In this document: piece after piece, positions 1 through 9,148 of the stretch
How the letters are laid out: the number at the start of each line of letters is the position of its first letter
How positions within the stretch are numbered: the stretch's first letter is position 1
DNA from: Streptomyces koelreuteriae
GTDB lineage: Bacteria > Actinomycetota > Actinomycetes > Streptomycetales > Streptomycetaceae
Length of the DNA stretch: 64,000 nucleotides
Assembly (NCBI RefSeq): GCF_018604545.1
Contig: NZ_CP075896.1
Coordinates: 8,535,514 to 8,599,513, forward strand
Direction of reading: 5' to 3'
Made by a program: the position numbers and the translations under genes
The notes under the pieces: generated by a model
Database searches by the model: none
What the model was told of the DNA's origin: nothing
The model's input: only the letters and a program-made list of their open reading frames with translations

Positions 1-230
1 CCCAGTGCGGCAACCCTGCCGCGCACACGCTCAGGAAGCGCGTCACGAAGTTCACGCTGTTCTTCGTGCCGCTGTTCCCGATCTCGACGAAGTACCTGAC
101 GCAGTGCACCTTCTGCGGCGCGGAACAGAAGGTGACCAAGGAGCAGGCGGACCAACTGCAGACGCAGAGCGCGGGCGGCCAGGGCGGCCAGGCGTACGGG
201 AACCAGGAGCAGCAGCAACACCGGTTCTAG
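1..230 (+). CDS. Zinc-ribbon domain protein (5' end outside window)
   Basis: Only the C-terminal ~75 residues are present, read in frame from base 3 to the TAG at 228-230. A first cysteine in a QCGN context and a later CTFC pair form a CxxC...CxxC zinc-ribbon pattern. Between them is a hydrophobic, basic stretch (FTLFFVPLFPISTKY), typical of small actinobacterial zinc-ribbon proteins. The tail is low-complexity, rich in Gln and Gly, and probably disordered. Function is unknown; the family is usually predicted to bind zinc and sit near the membrane. Confidence in the reading frame is high because codon bias is strong; the start lies upstream of the window. Confidence 0.75.
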   Translation, partial: QCGNPAAHTLRKRVTKFTLFFVPLFPISTKYLTQCTFCGAEQKVTKEQADQLQTQSAGGQGGQAYGNQEQQQHRF

Positions 231-357
231 GCACCGACGGCACAGATCCGTGTGGTAATCCCAAGATCTCGGGTACCCGCCCCGCCACGGGCCCGGACCG
301 GTGAAGCGGGTCGACGGGCCTCCTGCAGTCGACCAGTGAGAACGGAGGCATACCGAG

Positions 358-834
358 ATGAGCACCATCAAGGAAACCGTGGAAGTCGACGTTCCCGTCC
401 ACACCGCCTACAACCAGTGGACGCAGTTCGAGGAGTTCCCGAACTTCATGGAGGGCGTCGAGGAGGTCAGGCAACTGGACGACCGCCACAACCACTGGAC
501 AACCAAGATCAGCGGGGTGCGGCGCGAGTTCGATACCGAGATCGTCGACCAGCTGGCCGACGAGCGCGTCACCTGGCGCACGACCAGCGGTGACGTCGAT
601 CAGAGGGGCTCTGTCCGCTTCGAGCGCGTCGACGACACCCACACCAGGGTCGAGCTGGTGATGGACATCCAGCCCAGCGGAGCCGCGGAGAAGGCGGCGG
701 ACATGACGGGCACGATCGACCGCCGGGTCAAGGGCGACATGAAGCGCTTCAAGCAGTTCATCGAGGAGCGCGGAACCGAGTCCGGCGCCTGGCGCGGCCG
801 CATCCAGCCCGGCGGCGCCGGCCCCGCCCTCTGA
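358..834 (+). CDS. SRPBCC-fold (polyketide cyclase/dehydrase-like) protein
   Basis: This 158-residue cytoplasmic protein has the features of the START/SRPBCC superfamily: an N-terminal beta strand (TIKETVEVDVPVHTAYNQW), then a helix followed by FPNFMEGVEEVRQLDD, and a long C-terminal helix containing MKRFKQFIEE. Members bind hydrophobic ligands in a deep cavity, and many stand-alone actinobacterial copies have no assigned substrate. The ATG at 358 is supported by GGAGG at 344-348. No aromatic polyketide genes lie beside it, so a cyclase role is unlikely from context. It is probably monocistronic because a strong hairpin follows the stop codon. Confidence 0.85.
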   Translation: MSTIKETVEVDVPVHTAYNQWTQFEEFPNFMEGVEEVRQLDDRHNHWTTKISGVRREFDTEIVDQLADERVTWRTTSGDVDQRGSVRFERVDDTHTRVELVMDIQPSGAAEKAADMTGTIDRRVKGDMKRFKQFIEERGTESGAWRGRIQPGGAGPAL

Positions 835-852
835 CCTTCCCGCTCCGCCACG

Positions 853-887
853 AAGGACCCGGCCTCCACAGCGCAGGCCGGGTCCTT
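853..887 (+). terminator. Rho-independent-type hairpin after the SRPBCC gene
   Basis: A perfect 13-bp inverted repeat (AAGGACCCGGCCT at 853-865, its complement at 875-887) with a 9-base loop lies 19 bases after the stop. It lacks a clear U-tract, as is common in Streptomyces. Confidence 0.85.
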
Positions 888-1058
888 CCGTGTCCGCGCA
901 CGCGGAGAGAAGGTGATGATTCGGCCATCGTTATGACATGCACCTGTCCATCTGGGTCTCCTGGTGGCACGCTGCCCTCTGACTGTCCGCAGTGACACCC
1001 CTGCCTGACCGGGCGGACGGTTCCCCGCCGCCCGGCCCCCGCAGCAGAAGGAGACCGC

Positions 1059-2066
1059 GTGATAGGCAGACCCCGCAGCCTTCGCCCGTCCGGCGGCACC
1101 ACCCGCGCTCGCCACACCGTCCTCGGCACACTCGCCGGCATCGCCGCACTCCTGGCGACCGGTGTCACCACCGCACCCGCGAGCGCCGCGCCCGAACCCG
1201 GAGCCGTGGCACCCTCGGCGCAGGAACGGGCCCTCGACTTCTGGACCCCGCAGCGGATGCGCGCGGCCACCCCGCTCGACACCCTGTCCGTGGACCCCTC
1301 CGACGTACGGGCCCCCGCGCCGCGCAAGGGCAAGGCGACCGTCGTGGCACCCAGCGCACCCGCCTCCGACGTCGGACCCCTGGCCATCCCGCACGGCGGC
1401 GGCCCCTGGTCCGGCGGGGGAGCGGTGGTCAAGACCGCGGGGCGGGTGTTCTTCACCTACCAGGGGCGCACCGCCTCCTGCTCCGGCAACGCCGTCACCA
1501 GCGCCAACAAGAGCACCGTCCTCACCGCCGGGCACTGCGTGAAGATGCAGGGGGCCTGGCACACCAACTGGGTGTTCGTGCCCGGCTATCACGACGGCCA
1601 GCGCCCGTACGGCACCTGGGCCGCGTCGAAGACCCTGTCCACGCCGCAGTGGACGGCCAGTGAGGACATCAACCACGACATCGGCGCGGCCGTCGTCGCC
1701 CCGCTGGACGGAAAGAACCTGACCGATGTCGTCGGCGGCCAGGGGCTGGCCTTCAACACGGGCTACAACAAGCCCATGTACTCCTTCGGATTCCCGGCCG
1801 CCGCCCCCTACGACGGCGAGAAGTTCATCTACTGCAGCGGAACCACCTTCCGCGACTTCCTGTTCTCCAGCGACCACGGTCTGACCTGCAACATGACCGG
1901 AGGCTCCAGCGGAGGCCCGTGGTTCACCCAGTTCGACGAGGCCTCCGGCACCGGCCTGCAGTCCTCGGTGAACAGCTTCAAGTACAACTTCCTGCCGAAC
2001 GCCATGTACGGCCCGTACTTCGGCGCGGACGCGCAGAACCTGTACCAGAGCGCCCAGTCGTCCTGA
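1059..2066 (+). CDS. Secreted trypsin-like serine protease
   Basis: This 335-residue protein has an N-terminal basic region followed by a hydrophobic helix (about residues 20-38) and an AxA-type cleavage site near residue 43. It then has a ~75-residue pro-like region and a chymotrypsin-fold domain. The catalytic triad can be read as His159 (TAGHC), Asp207 (NHDIGA) and Ser284 (GGSSGGPW). Two cysteines flank the His (141, 160) and two more flank the Ser region, consistent with disulfides in a secreted enzyme. The start is GTG 1059, preceded by AGAAGGAGA at 1046-1054. It probably acts outside the cell on protein substrates; specificity cannot be read. It appears monocistronic. Confidence 0.9.
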   Translation: MIGRPRSLRPSGGTTRARHTVLGTLAGIAALLATGVTTAPASAAPEPGAVAPSAQERALDFWTPQRMRAATPLDTLSVDPSDVRAPAPRKGKATVVAPSAPASDVGPLAIPHGGGPWSGGGAVVKTAGRVFFTYQGRTASCSGNAVTSANKSTVLTAGHCVKMQGAWHTNWVFVPGYHDGQRPYGTWAASKTLSTPQWTASEDINHDIGAAVVAPLDGKNLTDVVGGQGLAFNTGYNKPMYSFGFPAAAPYDGEKFIYCSGTTFRDFLFSSDHGLTCNMTGGSSGGPWFTQFDEASGTGLQSSVNSFKYNFLPNAMYGPYFGADAQNLYQSAQSS

Positions 2067-2078
2067 ACCACCGCACCA

Positions 2079-2133
2079 GCCGGGAGCCGGGCCCTCCACC
2101 GCCGAACCGCGGGAGGAGGCCCCGGCTCCCGGC
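2079..2133 (+). terminator. Hairpin after the serine protease gene
   Basis: GCCGGGAGCCGGGCC at 2079-2093 pairs with GGCCCCGGCTCCCGGC at 2118-2133, with one bulged C. It starts 12 bases after the protease stop and lies between that gene and the convergent EF-hand gene, so it may serve both. Confidence 0.75.
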
Positions 2134-2223
2134 GTCGGTATCAGGAGCCCGCCCGAGCGAAACCGGCCATGAGCGTTCCCCCGACGTCGTCGAACTCCCG
2201 CACCGCTTCGGCGAGTGTGCTTG

Positions 2224-2478
2224 TCAGCTCCAGCCGAACCGACGGTCCACCACCGCGGTGAACTCGTCCAGGGTCAGCACCGCGTCCCCGTTCTGGTCGG
2301 CGGTGTCGAACAGCGCGGAGGACGCGTCGACGTCCTGCACTCCCCAGAACGGCAGGACGCCGGAGGCCGCCAGAGACGGTCCGTTCGTCCGCAGAGCGAC
2401 GATGACCTCCACCCGGGTGAGAACCCCGTCATGGTCGAGGTCTAGGGCCTCGAACAGTCTGCGGGCCTTGTCACTCAT
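2224..2478 (-). CDS. Small EF-hand calcium-binding protein (calerythrin/calmodulin-like)
   Basis: This 84-residue protein carries two canonical 12-residue EF-hand loops. Residues 13-24 have Asp at 1, 3 and 5, Gly at 6 and Glu at 12. Residues 61-72 have Asp at 1, Asn at 3, Asp at 5 and Glu at 12. They are separated by about 36 residues, giving a one-pair EF-hand domain. The start is the ATG complementary to 2476-2478, with GGGGACAAGG just upstream; a further in-frame ATG four codons upstream has no better ribosome site. It is probably a cytoplasmic Ca2+ sensor or buffer. It is divergent from the HEAT-repeat gene (143-base gap) and convergent with the protease. Confidence 0.85.
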   Translation of the reverse strand: MSDKARRLFEALDLDHDGVLTRVEVIVALRTNGPSLAASGVLPFWGVQDVDASSALFDTADQNGDAVLTLDEFTAVVDRRFGWS

Positions 2479-2621
2479 CCTTGTCCCCATCCACAAGTCG
2501 GGCAGGCCGGCGAATCCAATCCCGCTCACCGGGGAGGACGCCTCGCGGGGTGACCGGGTTGCCCCGCGACCGGCACCACAACCATTGTCCCGCTCGCAGG
2601 TCTTCCTCCTCGGAGGTGTCC

Positions 2622-4124
2622 ATGGGGGCGGACCAGCAGATCGCGTTCTTCCTGCGTGAGACGGCGGCGGCGGACCCGGAGCGGCGCACGGCGGCGGTGA
2701 AAGGGCTGGGGAGGACGGGCGGGGCCGCATACGTTCGCGTCCTCGTCGCCGCGGCCGACGACCCCGCCCCCTCGGTGCGCGCGGCCGCCGCCCTGGCCCT
2801 GGGCCGACTCGGTGTCCCCGGGGCGGGCGGTGAGGTGCTGCCCCTGCTCATGGACGACGAGAACCCGGGCGTACGGCGCAGGGCGTCGGTCGCCGCCACC
2901 CGGCTGGGACTCCGGGGACCTGTGGTCACGGAGGCCTTCGCACGGAGGCTGTCCGACCCGGAACACCACGTGCGGATCAACGCCCTGGAAGGGCTGGCCG
3001 CACTGGGCGCACCTGGGGATGCCACGGCCCTGGTCGGGCTGCTCGGCGACCCGGACCCCGCCGTGTGGGGACGGGCCCGGACCCTGGTGTACCGGTGGAA
3101 GGACGACGCGGCGGTGCGGGCGGCAGTGATCCGCACCGCCCGGCAGGGCGCGGGCGCCGCCCGCGCGGGGGCCCTGGACGCGCTGCCGAAGGGCTGCTCC
3201 GAGCAGCTCCTGGACTCCTTGCTCACGGGCCTCGGCGACCCGTCCCCCGAGGTGCGCATCGCCGTGGCCCGGCGGCTGTTCGACATGCCAGCGCCGTGGA
3301 CACAGGACGCACTGGCCGTGGCACTACGGACCGAGCGGGATCCCGAGGCCGCCGCACGGCTGCTGTGCGGCCTCGGACGGCTCGGCGACGAGCGGGTGAT
3401 CGGACCGGCGGTGCGGTGGCTGCGCGATCCCCAGGCCGGAGCGTCCGCCGCGCATGCCCTGGGCGCTGTGGACACGGGAACGGCCGCCGCGCACCTGCGC
3501 ACGGCCCTGACCGACGAGACGTACCCCGCCCGCACTCGGGCCGCGGCGGCCACAGCCGTAGGAGCCGGGGCCCGATGGGACGCCGTGTGGCTCCTGCTGT
3601 CGCTCCTGGACGATCCCGACGACGACATACGCGCGGGCGTGATCGACGGACTGGACGCACTCGTCGACAACGGGCTCCGCCTCTGGGAGCGCCACCCCGT
3701 GGCCTGGGCCCTGGTCGAGCGACTGGAGGCCGGCGGGAAGCACACCTGGCGCACCCGCAACGCCCTCGACGGCCTCACCCAGGCCCTGCCCGCCGTACGG
3801 CGCCTCGCGGACGAAGCCCCGTCCGCCGAGGTCCGGGCCGCGGCCCTCTCGCTCCTCGCCACGGACGACGACACCGACGGGACCGACGAGCACACCCGCC
3901 ACGACGTCCGACGCTTCCTGCGCGGCCTGGACGACCCGCACGAAGCGGTCCGCTACGAGGCCGTCCTCGGTCTCGAACGCCGGGTGACGGCGACCGGGGC
4001 GCTGCCACCCGGAAGCGAGGAGGCGCACACCCGGCTCACCGCCCTCACCGCGGACGCGTCCCCACGGCTGCGCCAGGCCGCCACCAGACTCGTCGAGACG
4101 CTGGGCTCCGGCCCACAGCCCTGA
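2622..4124 (+). CDS. HEAT-repeat protein
   Basis: This 500-residue, Ala/Leu/Arg-rich all-helical protein is built from repeats of about 31 residues of the form D(P)x-VRxxAAxALGxLG. Clear copies lie near the N terminus (DPAPSVRAAAALALGRLG) and continue throughout (NPGVRRRASVAATRLG, PEVRIAVARRLFD, DDDIRAGVIDGLDAL). No catalytic domain is visible. Such repeats form protein-binding superhelices; the partner is unknown. The chosen ATG follows GGAGG at 2612-2616. An upstream extension of the same frame is poor coding sequence and overlaps the divergent promoter, so it was dropped. Confidence 0.85.
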   Translation: MGADQQIAFFLRETAAADPERRTAAVKGLGRTGGAAYVRVLVAAADDPAPSVRAAAALALGRLGVPGAGGEVLPLLMDDENPGVRRRASVAATRLGLRGPVVTEAFARRLSDPEHHVRINALEGLAALGAPGDATALVGLLGDPDPAVWGRARTLVYRWKDDAAVRAAVIRTARQGAGAARAGALDALPKGCSEQLLDSLLTGLGDPSPEVRIAVARRLFDMPAPWTQDALAVALRTERDPEAAARLLCGLGRLGDERVIGPAVRWLRDPQAGASAAHALGAVDTGTAAAHLRTALTDETYPARTRAAAATAVGAGARWDAVWLLLSLLDDPDDDIRAGVIDGLDALVDNGLRLWERHPVAWALVERLEAGGKHTWRTRNALDGLTQALPAVRRLADEAPSAEVRAAALSLLATDDDTDGTDEHTRHDVRRFLRGLDDPHEAVRYEAVLGLERRVTATGALPPGSEEAHTRLTALTADASPRLRQAATRLVETLGSGPQP

Positions 4125-4226
4125 ACCAGCACCCCGTCACTCCGCGCATCCCTCGCACCGGCGATTCTCGGACCCCTGCCGCCGTACGCAGTGTGCCATC
4201 CGCCCCGCCGGGCCACACTGGATCCC

Positions 4227-5468
4227 GTGCGGCTGGTGATCATGACGGCGGGATCGCGCGGCGACGTAGCGCCGTACACCGGGTTGGGCGCGGCGCTGGC
4301 GCGCGGCGGGCACGAGGTCACGCTCGTCACCCACGCCCTGTTCGAGCCGCTGACCGCCGGCTCCGGGGTGCGCTTCCACCCGACCCCGGTCGACCCGCAC
4401 GCCGAGTTGCACTCCGAGCGCGGCCGCGGCCTGCACACCAGCACCACGGGGCTCGGCAAACTGCTGCGCGTCGTCTCGATGGCCCGGTCGGCGGCCGAGG
4501 AGATGACCGACGACCTCGTCCGGGCGGCACGAGGCGCCGACGCCGTGCTGGCCGCCGGAGCCGTGGCCCCCCTGGGCCGCGCCATCGCCGAGGGCCTGAC
4601 CCTGCCCAGCCTCGGACTGTTCCTCCAACCCCAGCACCCGACAAGGGAGTTCGGGGCACCCATGCTCGGCGGACGCTCCCTCGGCACCGTGGGCAACCAC
4701 CTGGGCGGACTGGCCGTCACCACCGCCGTCGACCAGGTCTTCACCCGGGCCCTGCGCCGACTGCACACCCGGCACGGCATGACCCTCCCCGGCCTCACCG
4801 CGATCCGCCGGGCCCATGAGCGGGCGCGCTGGCCGGTGCTGCACGGCTTCAGCGAGGCGGTCGTGCCCCGGCCACGGGACTGGCGGCCCGGGCTGGAGAT
4901 CGCCGGGTACTGGTGGCCGTACGACACCCGGACCCTGCCCCCGGAGGTGGAGGAGTTCCTCGCCGCCGGGCCCGCCCCCGTCTTCGTCGGTCTGGGCAGC
5001 GCCACCGTGCCGGACCCGGAGCGCCTGAGCGGCGAGATCGTGCGCGCCCTGCGCGCGGCCGGACTGCGCGGCATCATCCAGCAGGGCTGGGCGGGCCTGG
5101 CCGCCCGCACCGACGACATGATCACCGTCGGCGATGTGCCGCACGCGTCGCTCTTTCCCCGGACGGCCGCCGTCGTCCACCATGCCGGAGCCGGGACCAC
5201 CGCCGCCGTCCTGCGCGCGGGTGTCCCGGCCGTGCCGGTGCCGGTGCAGTTCGACGCCGGTTTCTGGGCGGCCCGTCTCGTCGCGCTGGGCACCGCCCCC
5301 TGCGCCGTCCCGCTGCGCCGCCTCACCGCCGGCGCGCTCGCCCCCGCCCTGCGCCGGGCCGTGGGCGACCCGGCGCACCGCGACCGTGCCCAGGACGTGG
5401 CGCGCCGCCTGGCCGAGGAGGACGGTGTGGCACCCGTCCTGGCGGCACTCGACCGACTCGCGAAGTGA
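4227..5468 (+). CDS. UGT-type (GT1-like) glycosyltransferase
   Basis: This 413-residue protein has the GT-B organisation of macrolide or sterol-type glycosyltransferases. The N terminus is a beta strand followed by a glycine-rich turn (MTAGSRGDVAPYTGLGAAL), and the C-terminal donor-binding motif contains VHHAGAGTTAAVLRAGVPAV and then QFDAGFWAARL. It would transfer a sugar from an NDP-sugar to a small acceptor; neither substrate can be read. The GTG at 4227 was chosen because it places the conserved first strand at residue 2. A GTG at 4191 would add 12 residues, and neither has a strong ribosome site. It ends 21 bases before the convergent LacI-type gene. Confidence 0.85.
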   Translation: MRLVIMTAGSRGDVAPYTGLGAALARGGHEVTLVTHALFEPLTAGSGVRFHPTPVDPHAELHSERGRGLHTSTTGLGKLLRVVSMARSAAEEMTDDLVRAARGADAVLAAGAVAPLGRAIAEGLTLPSLGLFLQPQHPTREFGAPMLGGRSLGTVGNHLGGLAVTTAVDQVFTRALRRLHTRHGMTLPGLTAIRRAHERARWPVLHGFSEAVVPRPRDWRPGLEIAGYWWPYDTRTLPPEVEEFLAAGPAPVFVGLGSATVPDPERLSGEIVRALRAAGLRGIIQQGWAGLAARTDDMITVGDVPHASLFPRTAAVVHHAGAGTTAAVLRAGVPAVPVPVQFDAGFWAARLVALGTAPCAVPLRRLTAGALAPALRRAVGDPAHRDRAQDVARRLAEEDGVAPVLAALDRLAK

Positions 5469-5489
5469 GCCGCGACCGGGCGCCGCGAC

Positions 5490-6521
5490 TCATGACAGCG
5501 GCACTGTCGACCCCCTGATCACCACCCGGCAGGGCAGGGTCTCGATCCCGGAGCGACGCGTACCGCCGGAGATCGCCGTGAACAGGGCGTGCGCGGCGGC
5601 CCGTCCGACCTGTTCGAGGTTCATGTCGACACTGGTCAGCGGTGGGCGGGACGCGGACGTCAGGACCCGCCAGTTGTCGAAGCCCATGACCGCCACATCC
5701 TCCGGCACCCGCCGCCCGCGCTCGCGCAGCACGTCGATGACGCCCCGGGCGATCTGGTCGCTGCCGCACAGCACCGCGTCCACCTCCGGGTGCTGGTCCA
5801 GCAGCATCGCTGTGGCAGCCCGCCCCCAGCCCTCCGACCAAGCCCCGAACCGCGGCTCGCCCACCAGGGTCAGCCCCGCGCCGCCTAGCGCGGCCCGGGC
5901 ACCCTCGGCACGCTCCTGCGCCGCGGCGTACCCGGGGTCGCCGGTGATGTGCGCGATCCGGGTGCGGCCGCAGGCCAGCAGGTGCTCCACGGCGATCCGG
6001 CCCGCGCCGACGCTGTCCGGGACGATGGACAGATCCTCCGGATTCTCCGACGGCGCGTACGCGTATACCACGGGGACCGGCAACTCCCGTCCCAGGGACG
6101 GACGCGGGTCGGTCCGGCTGCCGACCACGATGAGACCGTCGACCCGGCGGCCCAGCAGCGCGCGGACATGGTGCTGCTCGCGGATCGCGTCCCCGCGGGC
6201 ATCGCACAGGAACACCGCGACCTCGCCCGCTCCGAACGCGTCCTCGGCGCCCATCAGTATCGGGATGCTGAACCGGCCCTCCAGGTCGCTGGTCAGCAGA
6301 CCCACGGTGCCCGTCCGGCCGGCCAGCAGCCCCCGGGCCACCTGATTGGGACGGAACGCGAGGCGCTCGGCCGCCTCGATCACGCGTGTCCTGGTCTCCG
6401 CCCGCACCTGGCTGCGGCCGTTGAGGGCCTTGGACGCCGTGGCGATCGACACGCCCGCCAGCCGGGCGACATCGCTGAGGGTGGCGGGCTGCGAACGCGA
6501 GGGGCCGGTGGCCTGTGCCAT
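5490..6521 (-). CDS. LacI-family transcriptional regulator
   Basis: This 343-residue regulator has a LacI-type helix-turn-helix at about residues 13-60 (TLSDVARLAGVSIATASKAL, then a hinge helix around FRPNQVARGLLAG). A periplasmic-binding-protein-like effector domain follows, with VGLLTSDLEGRF, DGLIVVGSR and MGFDNW. The ATG complementary to 6519-6521 has AGGAGA just upstream; a longer frame to 6644 is not needed. It is divergent from the sugar-binding lipoprotein operon and is probably its repressor, with an oligosaccharide or arabinoside released by the downstream hydrolases as inducer. That regulatory role is inferred from position. Confidence 0.93.
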   Translation of the reverse strand: MAQATGPSRSQPATLSDVARLAGVSIATASKALNGRSQVRAETRTRVIEAAERLAFRPNQVARGLLAGRTGTVGLLTSDLEGRFSIPILMGAEDAFGAGEVAVFLCDARGDAIREQHHVRALLGRRVDGLIVVGSRTDPRPSLGRELPVPVVYAYAPSENPEDLSIVPDSVGAGRIAVEHLLACGRTRIAHITGDPGYAAAQERAEGARAALGGAGLTLVGEPRFGAWSEGWGRAATAMLLDQHPEVDAVLCGSDQIARGVIDVLRERGRRVPEDVAVMGFDNWRVLTSASRPPLTSVDMNLEQVGRAAAHALFTAISGGTRRSGIETLPCRVVIRGSTVPLS

Positions 6522-6628
6522 GGGTCTTCTCCTGTCTCGCGTCGTCTGCCGACGCCGTCGAGGGCACCCCGAACAGTACGCGGAAATTTTCGGTCCTGTG
6601 CTGGTCCGCGTTTTCGAGTTCAACTCAG

Positions 6629-6679
6629 AAACCGCTTCACGCAAGGGGATTGACGGGTAGTGGGATGCGTCCTTAGCGT
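6629..6679 (+). promoter_or_regulatory. Candidate promoter and LacI-type operator for the ABC/arabinosidase operon
   Basis: TTGACG (6650-6655) and TAGCGT (6674-6679), 18 bases apart, resemble a housekeeping-sigma promoter upstream of the binding-protein gene. Just upstream, the imperfect palindrome GAAACCGCTTC and, downstream, AGAAAGCCTTTTC are plausible LacI-family half-site arrangements. The 267-base gap between the divergent genes holds nothing else recognisable. Confidence 0.4.
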
Positions 6680-6788
6680 CTCAGAAAGCCTTTTCGGCCC
6701 GTTTCCGCCACTCAGTTCAGTGCCACCACATCATTGTCCCGACCGGCAGGCCCGCGCACGGCCCGCCGCGACACAAGGGGAATCGACC

Positions 6789-8111
6789 ATGGGGAGCACG
6801 GGGAGCACGGCCGGACCGCGTGGACACAGACGCCGCCTCGTCACAGGTGCCATCGCCCTGCTCGCCACCGCGAGCCTGGTCACCGCATGCGGCTCGGACA
6901 ACGACGGCTCCGGCGGGGGAGGGGACAGGGCGGCGAGCGCCGGCGGCGTCGACGACGGCACCGAACTGACGATGTGGACGCGGGCGGCGACCCGGCCGCA
7001 GAGCGAGGCCCTGGTCAAGGCCTACAACGCGAGCCACAAGAACAAGATCGAGCTGACCGTCGTCCCCACCGACGACTACCAGGCCAAGGTCGGCGCGGCG
7101 GCCGGCTCCCGCGACCTGCCCGACCTGTTCGCCTCCGACGTCGTGTTCGTGCCCAACTACACCTCCAGCGGCCTCTTCGCCGACCTCACCGAACGCGTCG
7201 ACGCCCTGCCCTTCGCCGAGCACCTGGCCCAGTCCCACATCAAGGCCGGCACGTACGAGGACAAGAAGTACGTCGTCCCGCACACCCTCGACCTGTCGGT
7301 GCTCTTCTACAACAAGGAGCTCTACCGCAAGGCGAAGCTCGACCCCGAGAAGCCGCCCACCACTCTGCGCGAGTGGGACCGGCAGGCCCGGGCCGTGGAC
7401 GCGCTCGGCGGCGGTGTCGACGGCACCTTCTTCGGCGGCAACTGCGGCGGCTGCGGCGTCTTCACCTGGTGGCCGTCCGTCTGGGCGGCGGGGGAGGACG
7501 TCCTCAACGAGGAGGGCACCGAGGCGAATCTCGCCTCCACCGCCTCGAAGAAGGTCTACGACACCTACCGAGGCTGGGTGCGGGACGACATCGTGGCGCC
7601 CGGCGCCCGCGAGGAGACGGGCACGACCTGGACCGGCATCTTCCCCAAGGGCAAGGTCGGCGTGATGCCCATGCCGTCGACCACGCTCGGGCTGATGCCC
7701 AAGGACCTCGACCTCGGCGTGGCGCCCATCCCCGGTCCCGACGGCGGCAAGTCCACCTTCGTCGGCGGCGACGCCATCGGCATCTCCGCCACCAGCGAGT
7801 CCGCCGACCAGGCCTGGAACTTCCTCGCCTGGTCCCTCGGAGACAAGGCACAGGTCGACGTGGTCGCCGCGCACAAGGACGTGGTGGCCCGCACCGACCT
7901 CGCGTCCAACAAGCACTCCGAGGCCGACCCACGCCTGGTCACCATCAACGAACTTGTCGCCGAGGGCCGCACCCCGTACGCGATGAAGTTCGGCCAGACC
8001 TTCAACGACCCCAACGGGCCCTGGCTGGAGCTGATGCGCCACGCCGTCTTCGGCGACGGCAAGTCGGTCGAGAAGGACAACGACGCCGTCACCGCCTCAC
8101 TGGCCGACTGA
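6789..8111 (+). CDS. ABC transporter sugar-binding lipoprotein
   Basis: This 440-residue extracytoplasmic solute-binding protein is of the family 1 (MalE-like) type. The N terminus has a twin-Arg/Lys-rich region, a hydrophobic helix and a lipobox ending in Cys34 (SLVTAC), followed by a Gly/Ser linker. The body contains typical features: the strand ELTMWTRAAT at the N-lobe, FASDVVFVPNYTSSGLFADL, and a C-lobe GGDAIGISATSESADQAWNF. The ATG at 6789 has AAGGGGAA upstream; a longer frame starting at 6660 covers the promoter and was rejected. It is the first gene of an operon with two permeases and a GH127 enzyme, so the ligand is probably an arabinose-containing oligosaccharide. No ATPase gene is present; Streptomyces often uses a shared MsiK-type ATPase. 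Confidence 0.92.
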   Translation: MGSTGSTAGPRGHRRRLVTGAIALLATASLVTACGSDNDGSGGGGDRAASAGGVDDGTELTMWTRAATRPQSEALVKAYNASHKNKIELTVVPTDDYQAKVGAAAGSRDLPDLFASDVVFVPNYTSSGLFADLTERVDALPFAEHLAQSHIKAGTYEDKKYVVPHTLDLSVLFYNKELYRKAKLDPEKPPTTLREWDRQARAVDALGGGVDGTFFGGNCGGCGVFTWWPSVWAAGEDVLNEEGTEANLASTASKKVYDTYRGWVRDDIVAPGAREETGTTWTGIFPKGKVGVMPMPSTTLGLMPKDLDLGVAPIPGPDGGKSTFVGGDAIGISATSESADQAWNFLAWSLGDKAQVDVVAAHKDVVARTDLASNKHSEADPRLVTINELVAEGRTPYAMKFGQTFNDPNGPWLELMRHAVFGDGKSVEKDNDAVTASLAD

Positions 8112-8163
8112 ACCGACCCTCCCGACGACCTAAGGCCATGACGTCCTACGGCCAAGGAGAGCC

Positions 8164-9117
8164 ATGCCGGTGAAAGTGGCAGTCCGGGCGACGGCCGCGC
8201 ACGTGACCTCGCCGCAGCCGCGGGGCGGCACACCCCCGCCCCGCTGGCGCTCCCGCAAGGCCAAAGGCCTGGCCTACGCGGCCCCCACGGCGGTGTTCGT
8301 CACGGTCTTCTTCCTGCTGCCCCTGCTGCTGGTCGGTCAGATGTCGCTCAGCGACTGGCCGCTGCTCGGGGGAGACCGGGGAGTCAACGCGCCCGAGAAC
8401 TACTCCGACATCACCGACAGCACCCTGTTCTGGCCGGCGATCCGCTTCACCCTCCTCTACACCGTGATCGTCACGGTCGTCCTGCTCGCCCTGGCGCTGC
8501 TCCTGGCCCTGCTGGTGCAGGAGTCCCGCCCGGGCGCGGGCTTCTTCCGCACGGTCTACTTCCTGCCCGGCGCCCTCGGACTGGCCTCCGCGTCCCTGCT
8601 GTTCTGGGGCCTGTACAGCCCGACCACCGGCCCGCTCAGCCGCATCCTCGAAGGCCTCGGCCTCGTCGACGACCCGGTGTCCTTCCTCGGCTCACCGACG
8701 TCGGCCCTGTGGTCGACGGTGTTCCTGATCGTCTGGAAGTTCGCCGGCTTCTACATGCTGATCCTGCTCGTGGGCCTGCAGCGCATCCCGCACGAGGTGT
8801 ACGAGGCGGCACGGATGGACGGCGCGAGCCGCGCCCAGATCTTCCGCTCCATCACCCTGCCGCTGCTGCGGCCCTCCCTCGCGCTGTGCCTGCTGCTGTG
8901 CGTGACCGGCTCCCTGCTCGCCTTCGACCAGTTCTTCATCCTCACCAAGGGCGGCCCGGACAACAGCACGGTCACCGTCGTCCAGCTGATCTACCGGGAG
9001 GCGTTCCAGCGGCTGAACCTCGGTACCGCGGCGGCCCTTTCGAACCTCGTGCTGGCCGCGCTGCTCCTGCTGAACGCCCTGCAGTTCCGGGGCCTGCGCC
9101 GCGCCGACGAGTCATGA
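8164..9117 (+). CDS. ABC sugar transporter permease (MalF-type)
   Basis: This 317-residue inner-membrane protein has about six hydrophobic segments; the first is around AAPTAVFVTVFFLLPLLLVG. The cytoplasmic EAA loop reads EAARMDGASRAQIFRSITLP, the docking site for the ATPase. AAGGAGA at 8154-8160 precedes the ATG at 8164. It follows the binding protein by 52 bases, in which a short imperfect hairpin is visible, and precedes the second permease by 31 bases. Together the pair forms the membrane channel of the importer. Confidence 0.93.
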   Translation: MPVKVAVRATAAHVTSPQPRGGTPPPRWRSRKAKGLAYAAPTAVFVTVFFLLPLLLVGQMSLSDWPLLGGDRGVNAPENYSDITDSTLFWPAIRFTLLYTVIVTVVLLALALLLALLVQESRPGAGFFRTVYFLPGALGLASASLLFWGLYSPTTGPLSRILEGLGLVDDPVSFLGSPTSALWSTVFLIVWKFAGFYMLILLVGLQRIPHEVYEAARMDGASRAQIFRSITLPLLRPSLALCLLLCVTGSLLAFDQFFILTKGGPDNSTVTVVQLIYREAFQRLNLGTAAALSNLVLAALLLLNALQFRGLRRADES

Positions 9118-9148
9118 CACCCGCCGCCTCATGAGAAGGGACACCCCG

